Shown here: positions 37,973 through 47,248 of the stretch, piece by piece
Position numbering within the stretch: position 1 is the stretch's first letter
Layout: each line of letters begins with the position of its first letter
Notes under the pieces: model-generated
Seen by the model: the letters and a program-made list of their open reading frames with translations, nothing else
Told to the model about the DNA's origin: nothing
Databases searched by the model: none
NCBI RefSeq assembly: GCF_031344075.1
Contig: NZ_JAVJAN010000024.1
Span: forward strand, 3,089-67,088
Source of the DNA: Clostridium aquiflavi
GTDB lineage: Bacteria; Bacillota; Clostridia; Clostridiales; Clostridiaceae
Reading direction: 5' to 3'
DNA length: 64,000 nucleotides
Position numbers and translations under genes: made by a program

Positions 37973-39541
37973 ATGAAACAGAAAGCATTATCGCTTATTT
38001 TGACAGCGATACTTTCTACTACTTTTCTTGTAGGTTGTGGTGGACAAACTGCTAATAACTCAGGAAATTCTAGTGGAGAAAAAACATTTATCTTTGCACA
38101 AGGAGCTGATCCAAGGGGTCTTGATCCTGCTTTTGTTGATGATGGGGAATCTGCTAAAGTAATGTGTAATATCTATGAAGGTCTAGTTGCTTATGGTGAT
38201 GATAATACTAATATCCAGCCATGCTTAGCTGAAAGCTGGGATATTAGTGAGGATGGTACTAAGTATACCTTTCATCTAAGAAAAGGAGTTAAATTCCATG
38301 ATGGTACTGATTTTAATTCAGAAGCTGTTGTTAAATCAGTAGTTCGTCAATTACCTCCAAATAGAACTGATGATATGCCTTATGCATCATTCACTTTTGC
38401 TGGTGTTAAAACAGTTGAAGCAATTGATGAAAATACAGTTAAATTTATTCTTGAATCACCAAACACTCCTTTTATATCTAATTTAGCTATGTCACTTGCA
38501 GCTCCAATTGTAAGTCCTAAAGCTCTAGATGAAAGTAATGGAAATTTGAATGAGAAGCCTGTTGGTACTGGTCCATTTAAGTTTGTTTCTTGGGAAAAAG
38601 GAGAAAAAATTACCATAGAAAAAAATACTGATTATTGGGGCGAAAAATCAAAATTGGATAAAGTAGTATTAAAAATTACTAAAGAAAACTCTGTAAGAGC
38701 CAGTGAACTTATGACAGGTGCTATTGATGCTATGGATGGTTTAGATCCAAATGATGTTGATAAATTAAAAGAAAAGAATATGACCATATTCAGCAAACCT
38801 GGCATGAATATCAATTATATGGCATTCAATTGTGAAAGATCACCTTTTAATAATGTAAAATTAAGAGAAGCTTTATCATATGCTATTGATCGCAATGAAT
38901 TAGTTCAATATTTATATCAAGGATATGCAGATCCAGCAAAAACAGAGATACCTAGTTTTATACCTGGATTTAAAGAAAATGTAGCTGCATATGAATACAA
39001 TCCTGAAAAAGCTAAAGAAATCATTGCTGAACTTGGATTATCTGATTTAAACATACACATGATTACTTATTCAAATCCAAGACCATATAATTCTGTTGGA
39101 GGACAAAAACTTGCTGAAGCAATTCAAAATTACTTTAATAAGATTGGTGTTACTTCTACTATAGATGTATATCAATGGACTGAATATAAAGATAAAACTC
39201 AACAAGGTGAAGGCGATATCGTATTCTATGGATGGAATGGCGATAACGGTGATGCTGATAATTTCTTCTCTTTACTTGATAGTAAAGAGATTGCTGGTAG
39301 TTTAAATGTTGCCAGGTTTAATAATCCTGAGGTAGATGCTCTTTTATTGAAAGGTAAACAAACACCAAATGGTGATGCAAGAAATGCTGTTTATGGTGAA
39401 CTTCAAGATTTACTTGCTAAACAAGCGCCTTGGGTTCCAATATCTTATGCTAAACAAATGGCTGCTTCCAAACCTAATGTTAAAAACTTTAGTGTTCATC
39501 CAACGGGTTCTATTTTCTTTAAAAACGTAGATAAAGAATAA
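37973..39541 (+). CDS. Peptide ABC importer substrate-binding lipoprotein (SBP family 5)
   Basis: 522 residues. Type II signal peptide with lipobox LVGC (Cys22) and a Ser/Asn/Gly linker. Then the family-5 binding fold: PRGLDPAFVDDGES, YEGLVAYG, CLAESWDISEDGTKYTFHLR, KGVKFHDGTDF. Captures oligo- or dipeptides (possibly other solutes) on the cell surface and hands them to the permeases encoded next. A hairpin after the stop probably lets this gene be expressed more highly than the rest of the operon. Confidence 0.93.
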   Translation: MKQKALSLILTAILSTTFLVGCGGQTANNSGNSSGEKTFIFAQGADPRGLDPAFVDDGESAKVMCNIYEGLVAYGDDNTNIQPCLAESWDISEDGTKYTFHLRKGVKFHDGTDFNSEAVVKSVVRQLPPNRTDDMPYASFTFAGVKTVEAIDENTVKFILESPNTPFISNLAMSLAAPIVSPKALDESNGNLNEKPVGTGPFKFVSWEKGEKITIEKNTDYWGEKSKLDKVVLKITKENSVRASELMTGAIDAMDGLDPNDVDKLKEKNMTIFSKPGMNINYMAFNCERSPFNNVKLREALSYAIDRNELVQYLYQGYADPAKTEIPSFIPGFKENVAAYEYNPEKAKEIIAELGLSDLNIHMITYSNPRPYNSVGGQKLAEAIQNYFNKIGVTSTIDVYQWTEYKDKTQQGEGDIVFYGWNGDNGDADNFFSLLDSKEIAGSLNVARFNNPEVDALLLKGKQTPNGDARNAVYGELQDLLAKQAPWVPISYAKQMAASKPNVKNFSVHPTGSIFFKNVDKE

Positions 39542-39558
39542 AATCTAAAGCAAAACTT

Positions 39559-39590
39559 TAAGGGTTCCGATTTTATCGGGACCTTATAAT
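39559..39590 (+). terminator. Intercistronic hairpin behind the binding-protein gene
   Basis: TAAGG...TCCGAT / ATCGGGA...CCTTA imperfect stem, with a short AT tail, between the binding protein and permease genes. Likely partial terminator or mRNA stabiliser. Confidence 0.6.
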
Positions 39591-39618
39591 TTAATATTAT
39601 AAAAAAAGAGGTGAATTT

Positions 39619-40623
39619 ATGGTCAAGTATATAATAAAAAGAATACTTCTTCTTATACCAGTACTTTTTGGTGTTTCTGTATTAGTGTTTTTAGTAATGC
39701 ATGTTTTTAGTTCAGATCCTACATCAATAATTTTAGGACAGCATGCAAGTCAAGAGCAAATATCAGCTTTAAGAGAACAATTAGGATTAAATGATCCTTT
39801 ATATATTCAATATTTTGACTTTATGAAAGGTTTGATGCATGGAAATTTCGGCAACTCACTTATAACTAAAACTTCAGTTTCAAAAGAAATTTTTTCAAGA
39901 TTCCCAGCAACTATTGAACTTGCTATAGTTGCAATAATTATTGCTTCAATAATAGGTGTTACTTTAGGAGTTATTTCTGCAGTAAAACAAAATTCAATTA
40001 TAGATTATCTTTGTATGGGTGGCTCTTTACTTGGCGTTTCAATGCCTATATTTTGGCTTGGCTTAATTCTAATAGTTATATTTTCTGTTAATCTACATAT
40101 ACTTCCTGTTTCAGGCCGTGCAACAATAGGTATGGAACCTATTAAAATTACAGGATTGTATTTGTTAGACAGTTTAATTTCAGGAAACTTAACAGCATTT
40201 TGGGATTCTTTAAAGCATATGGCTCTTCCAGTAATAGCACTTGCATCATATTCAACTGCTATCATAGCTAGAATGACTCGTTCAACAATGCTTGAAGTTT
40301 TAGGACAAGACTATGTTAGAACTGCAAGATCAAAAGGTCTTATTGAAAATATAGTTATTATAAGACATGGTCTAAGAAATGCATTAATTCCTATTTCTAC
40401 CGTTATTGGATTACAACTTGGTTCCTTACTTGGTGGTGCTGTATTAACAGAAACAGTTTTCTCTTGGCCTGGAATAGGCAGTTATACTATAGACGCTATA
40501 TTAAAAGCTGATTATCCTGTTGTTCAAGGTGCTGTAATTATAATGGCAATAATATTTGTATTAGTAAATCTATTTGTTGATTTACTTTATGCTTATATAG
40601 ATCCTCGTATAAAGTACTCTTAA
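39619..40623 (+). CDS. Peptide ABC importer permease (DppB/OppB type)
   Basis: 334 residues, about six membrane helices. Starts YIIKRILLLIPVLFGVSVLVF, the DppB N-terminus, and contains the EAA loop DYVRTARSKGLIENIVIIRHGLRNALIP that contacts the ATPases. Ends with DLLYAYIDPRIKY. Inner-membrane subunit pairing with the next gene. Confidence 0.94.
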   Translation: MVKYIIKRILLLIPVLFGVSVLVFLVMHVFSSDPTSIILGQHASQEQISALREQLGLNDPLYIQYFDFMKGLMHGNFGNSLITKTSVSKEIFSRFPATIELAIVAIIIASIIGVTLGVISAVKQNSIIDYLCMGGSLLGVSMPIFWLGLILIVIFSVNLHILPVSGRATIGMEPIKITGLYLLDSLISGNLTAFWDSLKHMALPVIALASYSTAIIARMTRSTMLEVLGQDYVRTARSKGLIENIVIIRHGLRNALIPISTVIGLQLGSLLGGAVLTETVFSWPGIGSYTIDAILKADYPVVQGAVIIMAIIFVLVNLFVDLLYAYIDPRIKYS

Positions 40624-40644
40624 AAAAGGGGTGTATATATTATT

Positions 40645-41553
40645 ATGGATACTAATTTAATACAAGAAAATTCAGCTTCTATAGATGAAGTAAATTTATA
40701 TGAAAACACAAAATGGAATAGATTTAAAAAATTCTTCAAACTAACAGTATCAAATCGCGCTGCATTAGTAGGTTTAATATTTATTTTATTAATTCTATTA
40801 GTTGCTATATTAGGCAAATATATAATGCCTTATGATCCTTATACTGGAGAATTATCAAATTCACTTCAAAAACCATCTGCACAGCATTTTTTAGGTACAG
40901 ATGAACAAGGTAGAGATATATTTAGTAGAGTTATTGATGGAACAAAAATTTCATTAAGAGTTGGTATTATATCTGTTTCCATAGCTCTATCAATTGGAAC
41001 AATAATAGGTTCTATTTGTGGTTACTTCGGTGGTAAGATTGATATGTTTTTAATGAGAATAATGGATATAATTTTAGCTTTTCCTTCTTTGCTTTTAGCA
41101 ATTGCTTTTATGAGCGCTTTAGGAAAAGGTATTGATAAAGCAGTTATAGCAATCAGCATAGTTACAATACCTGAGTATGCTCGAATAGTACGTGGTTGTG
41201 TGCTTTCTGTTCGTGAAAGTGAATATGTACAAGCCGCAAAAGCTATTGGAAACAATGACTTTGTTATAATCTTTAAGCATGTACTTCCCAATATTTTATC
41301 TCCAATAATAGTTCGTGCCACTTTAGGTATTTCAACGGCAATATTAGAAACTTCTGCTCTTGGATTCCTTGGACTTGGAGTACAGCCACCCTTTGCAGAA
41401 TGGGGTACTATGCTTGGAGCTGGAAGAAGCTATTTTTATAATGCTCCTCATATAATTTTATTTCCTGGCCTTGCAATAACGCTTACAGTACTAGCTTTTA
41501 ATTTATTTGGAGATGGTCTTAGAGATGCTTTAGATCCTAAGCTCAATTCATAA
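40645..41553 (+). CDS. Peptide ABC importer permease (DppC/OppC type)
   Basis: 302 residues with an N-terminal cytoplasmic segment, then YDPYTGELSNSLQKPSAQHFLGTDEQGRDIFSR, hallmark of DppC-type permeases, about six helices and the EAA loop YVQAAKAIGNNDFVIIFKHVLPN. Ends GDGLRDALDPKL. 21 nt after the first permease gene. Confidence 0.94.
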   Translation: MDTNLIQENSASIDEVNLYENTKWNRFKKFFKLTVSNRAALVGLIFILLILLVAILGKYIMPYDPYTGELSNSLQKPSAQHFLGTDEQGRDIFSRVIDGTKISLRVGIISVSIALSIGTIIGSICGYFGGKIDMFLMRIMDIILAFPSLLLAIAFMSALGKGIDKAVIAISIVTIPEYARIVRGCVLSVRESEYVQAAKAIGNNDFVIIFKHVLPNILSPIIVRATLGISTAILETSALGFLGLGVQPPFAEWGTMLGAGRSYFYNAPHIILFPGLAITLTVLAFNLFGDGLRDALDPKLNS

Positions 41554-41568
41554 AGGGGGTACAATTTA

Positions 41569-42543
41569 ATGCTACTTGATGTAAAAAATTTAAAGACAGA
41601 ATTTATAACTAAAAAAGGTACAATATCTGCTGTAAATGGTGTAGATTTTAATATAAAGAAAGGTGAAGTCGTTGCATTAGTTGGTGAATCTGGTAGTGGT
41701 AAAAGTGTTACTTCCCTATCTATAATGAGACTTCATTCTAAAACAAGTAAAACCAAAATATCTGGAGAGATATTATTTAAATCAGAAAATTTGCTAGAAA
41801 AGTCAGAAAAAGATATGCAAAATTTGCGTGGTAAAAATATATCCATGATTTTTCAAGAACCAATGACCTCTTTAAATCCTGTTTTTACTATCGGAAAACA
41901 AATTAGTGAAGCTGTTATGAAACATACAGGATGTAATAAAAAAGAAGCTCGTAAAAAATCAATTGAAATGTTAAATTTAGTTGGTATTCCTTCTCCAGAA
42001 AAAAGAATAGACTGTTATCCTCATCAATTAAGCGGTGGAATGAGACAAAGAGTTATGATCGCTATGGCACTTAGCTGTAACCCTGAACTTTTAATAGCTG
42101 ATGAGCCTACTACTGCACTGGATGTTACCATACAAGCTCAAATATTAGAACTTATGCTAAAATTAAAGGAAAAATTAAATACTTCTATTTTACTTATAAC
42201 TCATGATTTAGGAGTAGTAGCTGAGGTTGCAGATAGAGTTGTGGTTATGTATTGCGGTAAAGTCGTTGAAAAAGCTTCGGTAAAAGATATTTTCAGTGAT
42301 CCTAAGCATCCATATACAAAAGGACTTCTTAGTTCTATTCCTAAAATAGATGAAGAGGTTGAAGAATTATTTATAATTCCTGGAACGGTTCCTAATCCAT
42401 TAGAATTACCAACTGGATGTGCATTTAGAGATAGATGTGAAAAATGTATAGAAAAATGTGCTACTTCTCAGCCGCCTTTAATTTCTTTAGGTGATAGAGA
42501 AATTAGATGTTTTTTATATGATGAAAAAAAGGAGGAAAAATAG
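41569..42543 (+). CDS. Peptide ABC importer ATPase (DppD/OppD type)
   Basis: 324 residues: Walker A GESGSGKS, Q-loop FQEPMTSLNP, signature LSGGMRQR, Walker B LLIADEPTTALD and H-loop THD. The C-terminal extension has the oligopeptide-transporter cysteine pattern CAFRDRCEKCIEKC, which binds an iron-sulfur cluster in related proteins. AAGGGGG site before the start. Confidence 0.95.
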   Translation: MLLDVKNLKTEFITKKGTISAVNGVDFNIKKGEVVALVGESGSGKSVTSLSIMRLHSKTSKTKISGEILFKSENLLEKSEKDMQNLRGKNISMIFQEPMTSLNPVFTIGKQISEAVMKHTGCNKKEARKKSIEMLNLVGIPSPEKRIDCYPHQLSGGMRQRVMIAMALSCNPELLIADEPTTALDVTIQAQILELMLKLKEKLNTSILLITHDLGVVAEVADRVVVMYCGKVVEKASVKDIFSDPKHPYTKGLLSSIPKIDEEVEELFIIPGTVPNPLELPTGCAFRDRCEKCIEKCATSQPPLISLGDREIRCFLYDEKKEEK

Positions 42544-43524
42544 ATGGAAAAGTTAATGGAAATTAAAAACTTAAAAAAATATTTTCCTGTTGGTTCCTCA
42601 GGATTTTTTCAAAAACCTCAATACGTTCAAGCAGTAGATGATGTTTCATTTGATATATACAAGGGTGAAACTTTAGGAATTGTTGGTGAGTCTGGCTGTG
42701 GAAAGTCTACTATGGGAAGACTATTAGTTAATTTACTGCACTCTACTTATGGAGAAATACTATTTGAAGGAAAAGATATTAATGCTATTAGAAAAAATAA
42801 TAGAAAAGACATAAGCAAAAACATTCAAATTATCTTTCAAGATCCTTATGCTTCATTAAATCCACGAATGAAAATTGGTGATATTATAAAAGAACCTATG
42901 AAAGTTAATAATATAGCAAGTGGAGTCGAACTTGAGAAAAAAGTTGATAAACTTTTAAATTATGTTGGATTGTCATCTTATCACAAAGATAGATTTCCAC
43001 ATGAATTTAGTGGTGGGCAAAGACAAAGAGTTGGAATTGCTAGAGCAATTTCAGTTAGTCCAAAACTTATTGTATGTGATGAAGCTGTGTCTGCACTAGA
43101 TGTTTCAATTCAAGCTCAAATCTTAAATCTTTTATCTGATCTTCAAAAAGAATTAGGATTTACTTATTTGTTTATAGCTCATGGTTTAAATGTTGTTAAA
43201 CACATTAGTAATAGAGTTGGAGTTATGTATCTTGGTAAAATCGTTGAAATTGGAGATGTAAATTCATTATATTCTTCTCCACTTCATCCTTATACCAAAG
43301 CTTTGCTTTCTGCAATACCTGTTCCTAACCCTGAAATAAAAAAAGAAAGAATTATATTATCTGGAGATGTTCCTAGCCCTATAAATCCTCCAAAAGGATG
43401 CAGATTTCATACTAGATGTCCAAATTGCACAAATATATGTAAAGAAATCCAGCCTAAGCTTGTGGAATTAAAAAATGGACATACTGTTGCATGTCATTTA
43501 TATGATAAGAATTACTCTCTCTGA
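42544..43524 (+). CDS. Peptide ABC importer ATPase (DppF/OppF type)
   Basis: 326 residues. Begins immediately after the previous stop; its GGAGGAAAAATAG site lies in the end of that gene. Walker A GESGCGKS, Q-loop FQDPYASLNP, signature FSGGQRQR, Walker B LIVCDEAVSALD, H-loop HG in place of the usual HD (IAHGLN), and the C-terminal CRFHTRCPNCTNIC. Second ATPase of the heterodimer and last gene of the operon. Confidence 0.95.
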   Translation: MEKLMEIKNLKKYFPVGSSGFFQKPQYVQAVDDVSFDIYKGETLGIVGESGCGKSTMGRLLVNLLHSTYGEILFEGKDINAIRKNNRKDISKNIQIIFQDPYASLNPRMKIGDIIKEPMKVNNIASGVELEKKVDKLLNYVGLSSYHKDRFPHEFSGGQRQRVGIARAISVSPKLIVCDEAVSALDVSIQAQILNLLSDLQKELGFTYLFIAHGLNVVKHISNRVGVMYLGKIVEIGDVNSLYSSPLHPYTKALLSAIPVPNPEIKKERIILSGDVPSPINPPKGCRFHTRCPNCTNICKEIQPKLVELKNGHTVACHLYDKNYSL

Positions 43525-43686
43525 TTTTTAACTTGTTCATATATTGACACAAATATTAAGTGCAAACTATTCTAAAATAACTAAAACCTTAATTTAAGCT
43601 TAAATAGTATGATTTATTACACTTTAATTTTAAAATCCTAGTATAATATATTAGTAAAAAATATTAGTAGATTTGAGGTATTATTA

Positions 43687-44049
43687 ATGAGTTGTTTAGG
43701 AAATATTATTTGGTTTATTTTTGGAGGATTTGTTAATGCAATTGGTTGGTTTTTCACAGGAATCTTTTGGTGCATAACTATAATCGGTATTCCTATTGGT
43801 CTTCAATGTTTTAAAATGGCAGGATTGCAACTTGCGCCTTTTGGAAAAGAAGTTGTAGAAACTGATTCTAGTGGCATAAGCTTTCTTTTAAATATATTAT
43901 GGATTATATTTGGTGGATTAGGACTTTGTATTTCTAACCTTTTAAGTGCATTATTATTATGTATTACTATAGTCGGAATACCTTTTGCAGTTCAATCATT
44001 AAAACTAGCAAAATTATCTTTAATGCCTTTTGGTAAAGAAATTGTATAA
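43687..44049 (+). CDS. YccF-domain membrane protein
   Basis: 120 residues made of two homologous halves, each with two helices and the ending APFGKE or MPFGKE, the YccF (DUF307) pattern. GIPIGLQCFKMAGLQLAPFGKE and GIPFAVQSLKLAKLSLMPFGKE align directly. Function unknown. GAGGT site upstream, strong terminator downstream. Confidence 0.9.
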   Translation: MSCLGNIIWFIFGGFVNAIGWFFTGIFWCITIIGIPIGLQCFKMAGLQLAPFGKEVVETDSSGISFLLNILWIIFGGLGLCISNLLSALLLCITIVGIPFAVQSLKLAKLSLMPFGKEIV

Positions 44050-44050
44050 G

Positions 44051-44099
44051 AAATAGGACATGCATAAACGAATGTAATATCGTTTATGCATGTCCTATT
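44051..44099 (+). terminator. Bidirectional terminator
   Basis: About 20 paired bases: AAATAGGACATGCATAAACG with its complement CGTTTATGCATGTCCTATTT, between convergent genes. Confidence 0.85.
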
Positions 44100-44137
44100 T
44101 TCATTATTTACTTCTAACTTCTTTTAATTTATTGTAA

Positions 44138-44899
44138 TTATATATCAAATATAAAACTCTTTACTACTGCAAAAGCTTCTCTAGTATAGCATATTGGTAT
44201 AAGATAATATATGGTTTTATTTGTATATAATTTCACTTCATTATATCCATTTCTCTTTGCTAGCATTTTACTTCTAAATCCATGAAAATCAGTTGTAACT
44301 ATCTTAACACTTAAATTATCAATACTTTTTTTGCTGTGATCTTCAATTAGCTTTTTAGAATATTTAAAGTTTTCGAATGTATTTTTTGACTGATCTTCCA
44401 TTAATATTTTATCTTCAGAAATACCTTGCTCTACTAAATATCTTTTCATAGCTTCTGCTTCAGAAATTCTTTCATCATTCCCTTTACCACCAGAAACAAC
44501 AATATAACTATTATTATTAAATTCATTTATACATTGTAAAGCACTATCTAGTCTAGATTTTAAAATATAGCTAAGTTGATTCCCATTATTTAAACCTGCA
44601 CCTAATACTACTATATAATCAGTGTTTTCTTTATTGCTTTTTGGACATGAGATTATTACTATCTCTACAGCAAGAAACAATACAAGCCCTATACATATAA
44701 AAAATTTCATTACTTTATTAATTTTCATGAAATATCTATTAAAAGCCAATTTTTGTTTTATAAAATGATATAAAACAAGTATGATACCTAAAATAAAAAT
44801 AGGTAAACTAAATGCAATTTTTGAACTACTGAGAATATTAACTATACATACATATATAATTAATATGCAACCTAATAAAATGTCATAAATATTCCTCAT
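44138..44899 (-). CDS. YdcF/ElyC-like DUF218 membrane protein
   Basis: 253 residues: three N-terminal membrane helices (about 6-23, 28-45, 63-83) and a DUF218 domain starting YIVVLGAGLNNGNQLS, with VVSGGKGNDERISEAEAM, ILMEDQSKNTFENFKYSKKL and VTTDFHGFRS. Homologues act in envelope or polysaccharide metabolism (ElyC, SanA); the exact reaction is unknown. Confidence 0.87.
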   Translation of the reverse strand: MRNIYDILLGCILIIYVCIVNILSSSKIAFSLPIFILGIILVLYHFIKQKLAFNRYFMKINKVMKFFICIGLVLFLAVEIVIISCPKSNKENTDYIVVLGAGLNNGNQLSYILKSRLDSALQCINEFNNNSYIVVSGGKGNDERISEAEAMKRYLVEQGISEDKILMEDQSKNTFENFKYSKKLIEDHSKKSIDNLSVKIVTTDFHGFRSKMLAKRNGYNEVKLYTNKTIYYLIPICYTREAFAVVKSFIFDI

Positions 44900-45151
44900 A
44901 CAACACCACCTCCACCAATTTACAAATAATAGTATTATTATATCATTTCAATACATATTAACAGTTACAAATATATTAAACTTATGTTTATGAATATTTA
45001 TAATCTAATTAATTGATGTAAGTTTTTATTTTTAATATTATAAATATGTGTTGTATATTAAAAAAATTAAACTCTCGCATACAAGAAATATTTAAATTTA
45101 AGCATTAAAAACTAGTGTTAATTTAAGTTATAACAGAATTAGTATAGATGT

Positions 45152-45664
45152 TTATCTAATATTTAAAATTTCACTTATTATTTCATATATTATTGCTTTT
45201 GTTTCTTTATTTGTAGTATCTATTTTTAAAGTATCCATTTTATCATACAACGCCAAGCGTTCTAAACTCCTATTTAATGAATTTCTATCCCTTTTTCCAG
45301 ATAAAATATCCCTACCAACTCTTTTTAAAAGTTCTTCTTTTCCACAAGTCAATGTTATTTTATAGAGTTTAAAACTCTTCAAATTTATATTATCTAGTAT
45401 TGAATCCATAATCTCATCACTTTCAATAAGCCAATTAAATATTACATACTCAATTGATGAACTTTCTAAAAAGTTGTTTAATATATGAGTAATATTATTT
45501 ATAACAATTTTTTTATTTTCATTACTAGGGATAAAAGGATTAATCATAGCACACCAATCTCCATCAAGCCACGCTGAATTAAGCAAAGCTTTATTAAGAT
45601 TTTCACATATAGTACTCTTCCCTACTCCCATTGTTCCGTTAACAATTATAAGTTTTTTAATCAT
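45152..45664 (-). CDS. P-loop nucleoside/nucleotide kinase-like protein
   Basis: 170 residues. Walker A GTMGVGKST near residue 10, a WLDGDWCAM segment for the acceptor site, and a lid-like RDILSGKRDRNSLNRSLERL. The pattern is that of small AAA_18/AAA_33-type kinases; the phosphate acceptor is unknown. Standalone. Confidence 0.78.
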   Translation of the reverse strand: MIKKLIIVNGTMGVGKSTICENLNKALLNSAWLDGDWCAMINPFIPSNENKKIVINNITHILNNFLESSSIEYVIFNWLIESDEIMDSILDNINLKSFKLYKITLTCGKEELLKRVGRDILSGKRDRNSLNRSLERLALYDKMDTLKIDTTNKETKAIIYEIISEILNIR

Positions 45665-45966
45665 TTATTACCTCATTAATACATGTTCTAGTGAATATAA
45701 TTTTATACTCTAATTAACATTAATTCAACTTTATAACTTTGATATAAATAGAAATTCTACTCAAACTATCAATTTATAACAAATATTATTACATCATTTA
45801 TTCTTAATTATGAATTCTGTTCTTTTTATATAACTTTTATCATACATTATATTAAGAAAGCAGTAGAATACCATTACTACCTAAATAATTTAAAAAGTAT
45901 GAATTTTAAAGCACAAAAATAATAAATATTGCATATATATTATTAGATGGATAAATAAAAATCTAT
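45665..45966. other. Intergenic region before tRNA-Cys
   Basis: About 300 nt of AT-rich sequence; the only element supported is the tRNA promoter at its end. Confidence 0.5.
45929..45957 (+). promoter_or_regulatory. Promoter of tRNA-Cys
   Basis: TTGCAT, 17-nt spacer, TAAATA, ending 9 nt before the mature tRNA. Confidence 0.6.
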
Positions 45967-46041
<75 letters not shown>

Positions 46042-46047
46042 CTAAAG

Positions 46048-46095
46048 AAAGCCAGTAAACTTGGGGTTTCTGCCCTTGCTTACTGGCTTTTTAAT
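46048..46095 (+). terminator. Terminator of tRNA-Cys
   Basis: AAAGCCAGTAA / TTACTGGCTTT stem followed by TTAATTTTT; it may also stop the opposing gene at 46099. Confidence 0.85.
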
Positions 46096-46098
46096 TTT

Positions 46099-46518
46099 TC
46101 ACCTCTTAATACGACTATTTCTTTTTCTAAACAAATTAACAATTAAGTATATTGAATATATAATAATACTTATTATAAAAATAGAATGTACAATTGTCTT
46201 TCTTTGAAAAGTAAATTTATCAGGAAGTATTTTATATGAATTATCTTTATTTACTCCAATAGTAATTTCTTTTCCCACATAATCTCCAATTGAAGTTCTC
46301 ATATTGCTTGTTAATGATTGATTTTTTATCTTGTATTCCACACTACTTTGATATGATCCAGATTTTCCATTAGTATAATAATCTATATTTGTAATAACTG
46401 CATCTTCAACTTTATAGCTTTTTTGATGTAAAATATAATTTATATAAATAGTATCTATTATTATACAATATAAATATAACCATAATATTGTTATATTTAC
46501 TGTTTTAGGGTAAAATAA
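46099..46518 (-). pseudogene. DUF3592-like membrane protein remnant without a start codon
   Basis: The open frame from 46518 encodes a hydrophobic stretch (ILWLYLYCIIIDTIYI), a DUF3592-like beta domain (YKVEDAVITNIDYYT, SYQSSVEYKIKNQS, GDYVGKEITIGVNKDNSY) and a second membrane helix (VHSIFIISIIIYSIYLIV). No ATG, GTG or TTG occurs in frame before a GTG at 46341, which sits in the middle of the domain and lacks a binding site. An ATG in another frame (within ATTATGG near 46483) suggests a lost base. A short protein of 80 residues from 46341 would be a fragment. Confidence 0.55.
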
Positions 46519-46599
46519 TTAGATTGATAAATAATTTAAACTTACAATTTATGAATAGATAAAATTAGAATTAAAATATTATCATAGAAGGAGTTTATT

Positions 46600-47196
46600 A
46601 TGAAAAAGTTATATCGTAATCTAATTATAATTTTTACCCTACTAATCATAGTTAGTATTGGCCTCTTTGCATCACTTAAAATTTATAGAGAAATTGAAGA
46701 TAAGAAAAATGGAATAGGGCTTATTTTAGACACATATGAAGGTGTTGATGTCTATTATAATGGTAGTGACTATGGTAAAAATCATGGTAAAAGCTATAGT
46801 AATGATGGATACTATTATGGCTATAAATGGCAATGTGTAGAATATATAAAGAGATTTTTTTATGAAGCAAAAGCCCACAAAATGCCAGATGTATATGGAA
46901 ATGCAAAAGATTTTTTTGATCAGGAATTGGAACAAGGTGCATTAAATGAAAAAAGAGGATTATATCAATATAAAAATGGTGATAATGAAAAACCTATGAA
47001 AGATGATCTTTTAGTTTTTACAGATACAAATTATGGACATGTAGTAATAATTTCAGAAGTAGGTGATGATTACATAGAAGTGGTTCAACAAAATATGGGA
47101 CAAGAATCTCGTGATAAATTTGAACTAACTTTCATAGGCAATAAATATTATGTTGGTGGCAAAAGAGAACCAGCAGGATGGTTAAGAAAAGAATAG
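46600..47196 (+). CDS. Membrane-anchored CHAP-domain amidase/peptidase
   Basis: 198 residues: N-terminal anchor helix (about 8-27) and a CHAP domain with catalytic Cys in WQCVEYIKRFF and His in YGHVVIISEV, followed by IEVVQQNMG. Such domains cut peptidoglycan cross-bridges or amide bonds as in glutathionylspermidine amidase, to which this spacing is close. AGAAGGAG site 7 nt upstream. Single gene. Confidence 0.87.
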   Translation: MKKLYRNLIIIFTLLIIVSIGLFASLKIYREIEDKKNGIGLILDTYEGVDVYYNGSDYGKNHGKSYSNDGYYYGYKWQCVEYIKRFFYEAKAHKMPDVYGNAKDFFDQELEQGALNEKRGLYQYKNGDNEKPMKDDLLVFTDTNYGHVVIISEVGDDYIEVVQQNMGQESRDKFELTFIGNKYYVGGKREPAGWLRKE

Positions 47197-47247
47197 AGAC
47201 AGTATATAGTTTTGTGTGAAAACAAAATTATATACTGTCTTTTTTTA
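47197..47247 (+). terminator. Bidirectional terminator
   Basis: AGACAGTATATA / TATATACTGTCT stem then TTTTTTT, between the convergent CHAP and lipase genes. Confidence 0.85.
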
Positions 47248-47248
47248 A

